Assembly (NCBI GenBank): GCA_963778025.1
Contig: CAVZTA010000006.1
Coordinates: forward strand, 558,001-622,000
DNA: 64,000 nucleotides
Source of the DNA: CAVZTA01 sp963778025
GTDB lineage: Bacteria > Chloroflexota > Limnocylindria > Limnocylindrales > CSP1-4
Reading direction: 5' to 3'
Shown here piece by piece: positions 61,873-64,000 of this stretch. Each line of letters opens with the position of its first letter. The first letter of the stretch is position 1. The notes under the pieces were generated by a model, which was given only the letters and a program-made list of their open reading frames with translations, was not told the DNA's origin and did no database searches. The position numbers and the translations under genes are program-made.

Positions 61873-62929
61873 ATGCCCAAGGGCGTGACAGGCAGTGCGT
61901 CCACGTCCGCGGTCACCTCGCGCGATGTCGCCCTCGCCGCCGGGGTCGCCCAGTCCACCGTTTCACGAGCGCTCAACGAGCATCCCTCCGTTCGACCGGA
62001 TACCCGTGCCCGGGTCCGTGAAGCAGCCGATCGACTCGGATACATCCCGAACGCGGCAGCACGAAGCCTGATCAAGAGCCGGACGAATCTTGTCGGGCTG
62101 CTCGTCTCGAACGTCATGGACGCGTACGTGCCCGAGTTGATCGACGCGGTCACAGGCGCCGCCTTCGAGCGCGGCTACACGATCATCATCGGGAGTGTTC
62201 AAGAACGACCTGACCTGCAGCTCGCGTATCTACGGATGCTCGCCGAGCACCAGGTGGCCGGGGCGATCTTGACCTCGGGATTGCTGGGCAGCGCCGACGC
62301 CGATCCGACCGTTCATCCAGCGCGGACTCCCGATGGTCTTCGCGAACCGTGAGATCGACGGGATCGAGTCGGATGCGGTCGTGTTCGATAACACGACCGC
62401 CACCCGCCTCGCGACGAGACACTTGATCTCCCACCGGCGCGAACGCCTCGCCTTCATCGGTGGACGACCCGATGCGGCGACGACACGCGATCGCGTCGTC
62501 GGATTCCACGAGGCCCTGAGTGAGTCCGGCGCCGCATCTGCGGGAGTCCATCTCGGCAGCTACAGTCGCGACTTCGGTTACGAGGCGACGCGTGACCTCC
62601 TGCGCGAAGGCGCCACAGCCGACGGACTGGTCGCTGCCGACGATACCGTGGCGATCGGGTGCCTCGATGCGATCGCGGACGCCGGTCTCGCCGTGGGCAC
62701 GGACGTCGCGGTGATCGGCTTCGGAGATCAGCCTGCGGCTTCGATGCGCTCCGTATCACTGACCACCGTGGGCGCAAGTGCACGAGCGCTCGGCCGGGCA
62801 TCGTTCGAACTCCTCGTCGATCGCCTTGAGGGTCGGATCGACGGTCCCAGGCGCCGGGTCGAACTCGGACACGAGCTCATCCTGCGTTCCTCATGCGGTG
62901 GACACGACGCTGAGGGTGCGGCGCCCTAG
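61873..62929 (+). CDS. LacI-family transcriptional regulator; one frameshift
   Basis: About 352-aa repressor. The LacI helix-turn-helix is at the N-terminus: TSRDVALAAGVAQSTVSRAL, NEHPSVRPDTRARVREAADR and LGYIPNAAARSLIKSRTNLV (hinge). The periplasmic-binding-like ligand domain starts at LVGLLVSNVMDAYVPELIDA and changes frame near 62310. It continues as FANREIDGIESDAVVFDNTT, HRRERLAFIGGRPDAATTRD and GTDVAVIGFGDQPAASMRSV. The start is ATG 61873 (MPKGVTG). Operators occur before this gene and before the downstream binding protein. Confidence 0.92.
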
Positions 62930-63082
62930 ATGAGATCGGCGCGCACCGGTCACCTGGGACTGCGCCATCTGCTCCAAGAACCGGACGAACGTTGCCTTCT
63001 GCCATGGCCCCAAGGACACGTGCCTGTCCCGCGGGCCGCATACGCATGCCCGTTCGGCAAGGTCTCGCCACCGCGATCCCCA

Positions 63083-63118
63083 TTGACATCGACTGGTACC
63101 GTTGGTGGATACGTATTC
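63083..63118 (+). promoter_or_regulatory. Promoter with overlapping LacI-type operator, copy 2
   Basis: TTGACA (63083-63088), a 17-bp spacer and TGGATA (63106-63111) form a sigma-70-like promoter. The operator GTGGATACGTATTC (63105-63118) overlaps the -10, so a bound repressor would block transcription. It shares 13 of 14 bases with the site in front of the LacI gene. The controlled gene starts at 63143. Confidence 0.7.
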
Positions 63119-63142
63119 ATCGCGTGAGGAGGAGCGTCCGTG

Positions 63143-64000
63143 ATGTCGCAACTGGAGGACTCCACCGGGGTCCCAGGCCGCCGTCGTTTAGCAGCCGCTC
63201 CCTCCCGGATGACTGCGGCAAGCCTCGCGCTGATCGTCGCCGCGTGCTCGGGAACGGCTCCCGCGACCGCTGGCCCGACGACGGCGGCGGCAGGCACGCC
63301 CGCGCCGAGCGTCGCATCGGCGACCGAAGCGCCCTCAGCACCCGCCACACCCCAGACGCTGACCTTCACCCCGTTCCCGCTCTGGAACGGCGTTGACGGA
63401 TCGAACCCCAACGGCCAGCCCGACGAGTACTGGAAGAAGCTGGCGGCCGATTACACGGCCCTTCACCCGAACGTCACGATCAACGTGGAGATGGGGGACT
63501 GGGGTACTTCGCAGCAGACGCTGACCTCGCAACTCGCAGCGAATACGCCGCCCGACGTCATGTACATGTGCGACAACAATGCGCTCACGTACGAGCAGTA
63601 CCTCGTCGACATGGACCCGTACATCGATGACGCGTACCGGGCGGACGTCACTCCTGCGACATGGGATCTCTACTCAGTCAATGGCAAGGTTCAGATGCTG
63701 CCGGCCATGGTCCAGTGGAACGCTTTGATCATCAATCGCGCCCTGTTCGAAGAGCGGGACGTTCCCGTTCCGGCCGACCCCGAGCGCGCCTGGACCTGGG
63801 ATCAGTTCATGGACGCGGTGCGGAAACTGACATTCACGAGGGCCGACGGAAGCAAGGTCTATGGGACTGCCATCGCCGGTGTCGCCAACGCAAGCGACGT
63901 CGAGTGGTACAACCTTCACTATCTCTTCAATCGCGGTGCCCGATTCATGGATCCAGCCCTTACGAAGTTCACGTTGAACGACCAGAAGGGCGTGGATGGG
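63143..64000 (+). CDS. ABC sugar transporter substrate-binding lipoprotein (family 1); cut by right edge
   Basis: At least 286 residues of a carbohydrate-type extracellular solute-binding protein. The start is ATG 63143 (or GTG 63140) after GAGGAGGAGCG. Signal peptide and lipobox are AASLALIVAACSG, then a Thr/Ala/Pro linker to about residue 70. The core reads LTFTPFPLWNGVDGSNPNGQ, KLAADYTALHPNVTINVEMG, TLTSQLAANTPPDVMYMCDN and PERAWTWDQFMDAVRKLTFT. The promoter carries the LacI-type operator, so it is repressed by the LacI protein upstream. The rest of the importer lies beyond the window. Confidence 0.93.
   Translation, partial: MSQLEDSTGVPGRRRLAAAPSRMTAASLALIVAACSGTAPATAGPTTAAAGTPAPSVASATEAPSAPATPQTLTFTPFPLWNGVDGSNPNGQPDEYWKKLAADYTALHPNVTINVEMGDWGTSQQTLTSQLAANTPPDVMYMCDNNALTYEQYLVDMDPYIDDAYRADVTPATWDLYSVNGKVQMLPAMVQWNALIINRALFEERDVPVPADPERAWTWDQFMDAVRKLTFTRADGSKVYGTAIAGVANASDVEWYNLHYLFNRGARFMDPALTKFTLNDQKGVDG

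Overview
The window is high-GC DNA of a free-living heterotrophic bacterium. The signs are strong G/C third-position bias, frequent GTG/TTG starts, short ATGA/GTGA gene overlaps, and secreted lipoproteins with long Ala/Ser/Pro/Thr linkers after the lipobox. The mix of LLM-class flavin oxidoreductases, a Tat-type lipoprotein, CocE hydrolases and many Gfo/Idh/MocA dehydrogenases fits an uncultured high-GC soil or water lineage such as a Chloroflexota (Limnocylindria-like) or actinobacterium. The sequence alone does not settle which. About fifteen clearly conserved genes carry single-base frameshifts, densest in the first 5.4 kb and in 42.2-46.8 kb. The protein frame resumes immediately after each shift, so I read most of them as indels in the assembly and not as true pseudogenes. 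Coordinates for those genes span the whole reconstructed gene.

Region 1 (1-22 kb) is a catabolic block. It holds a family 5 (oligopeptide/dipeptide-type) binding lipoprotein, an enolase-superfamily dehydratase, an N-acyl-D-amino-acid deacylase, a DHDPS/KDG-aldolase-type lyase with an XRE-cupin regulator, three Gfo/Idh/MocA dehydrogenases, a fumarylacetoacetate hydrolase-family enzyme, an HpcH/HpaI aldolase, an MFS exporter, two CocE/NonD hydrolases, an acyl-CoA synthetase, a BNR-repeat sialidase and an orphan molybdopterin hydroxylase large subunit. Together they look like uptake and dismantling of an acylated or modified sugar acid. Candidate operators are palindromes at 1343-1358, 2651-2660, 6224-6239 and 17988-18008.

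Region 2 (22-40.6 kb) is more housekeeping-like. It has a 1025-residue AAA/LuxR regulator, a second DHDPS-family lyase, a truncated globin, and an ArsR/SRPBCC/hydrolase operon with a perfect 18-bp operator. Upstream of that operon is a stand-alone TIR-like (CAP12/Pycsar type) protein with an uncharacterised C-terminal domain. Next come a holin-like/phosphodiesterase fusion, a tandem-duplicated AI-2E transporter, a DUF6325 protein followed by a small repeat protein, a VOC/AraC pair, and an ECF sigma factor with an overlapping membrane partner.

Region 3 (40.7-50 kb) is accessory. Two 40-bp direct repeats, which are degenerate 3' ends of a tRNA-Thr-like gene, lie 4,010 bp apart (40704 and 44714). 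Around them are sparse small genes, a broken epoxide hydrolase, a ParB-domain DNA methyltransferase with phage-like followers, and a metzincin-type protease with a C-terminal propeller-like region.

Region 4 (50-64 kb) is a coherent nitrogen-compound locus. It contains a GntR regulator, a copper amine oxidase, an operon in which ABC importer genes are interleaved with a nitrilase-family amidase and an RraA-like protein, and an opposite operon of LLM monooxygenase, uridine phosphorylase-like enzyme and LLM monooxygenase. A LacI regulator follows, whose promoter shares a 13/14-bp operator with the sugar-type binding protein that runs off the right edge. I consider the 50-62 kb locus and the TIR-like protein the best candidates for undescribed biology.
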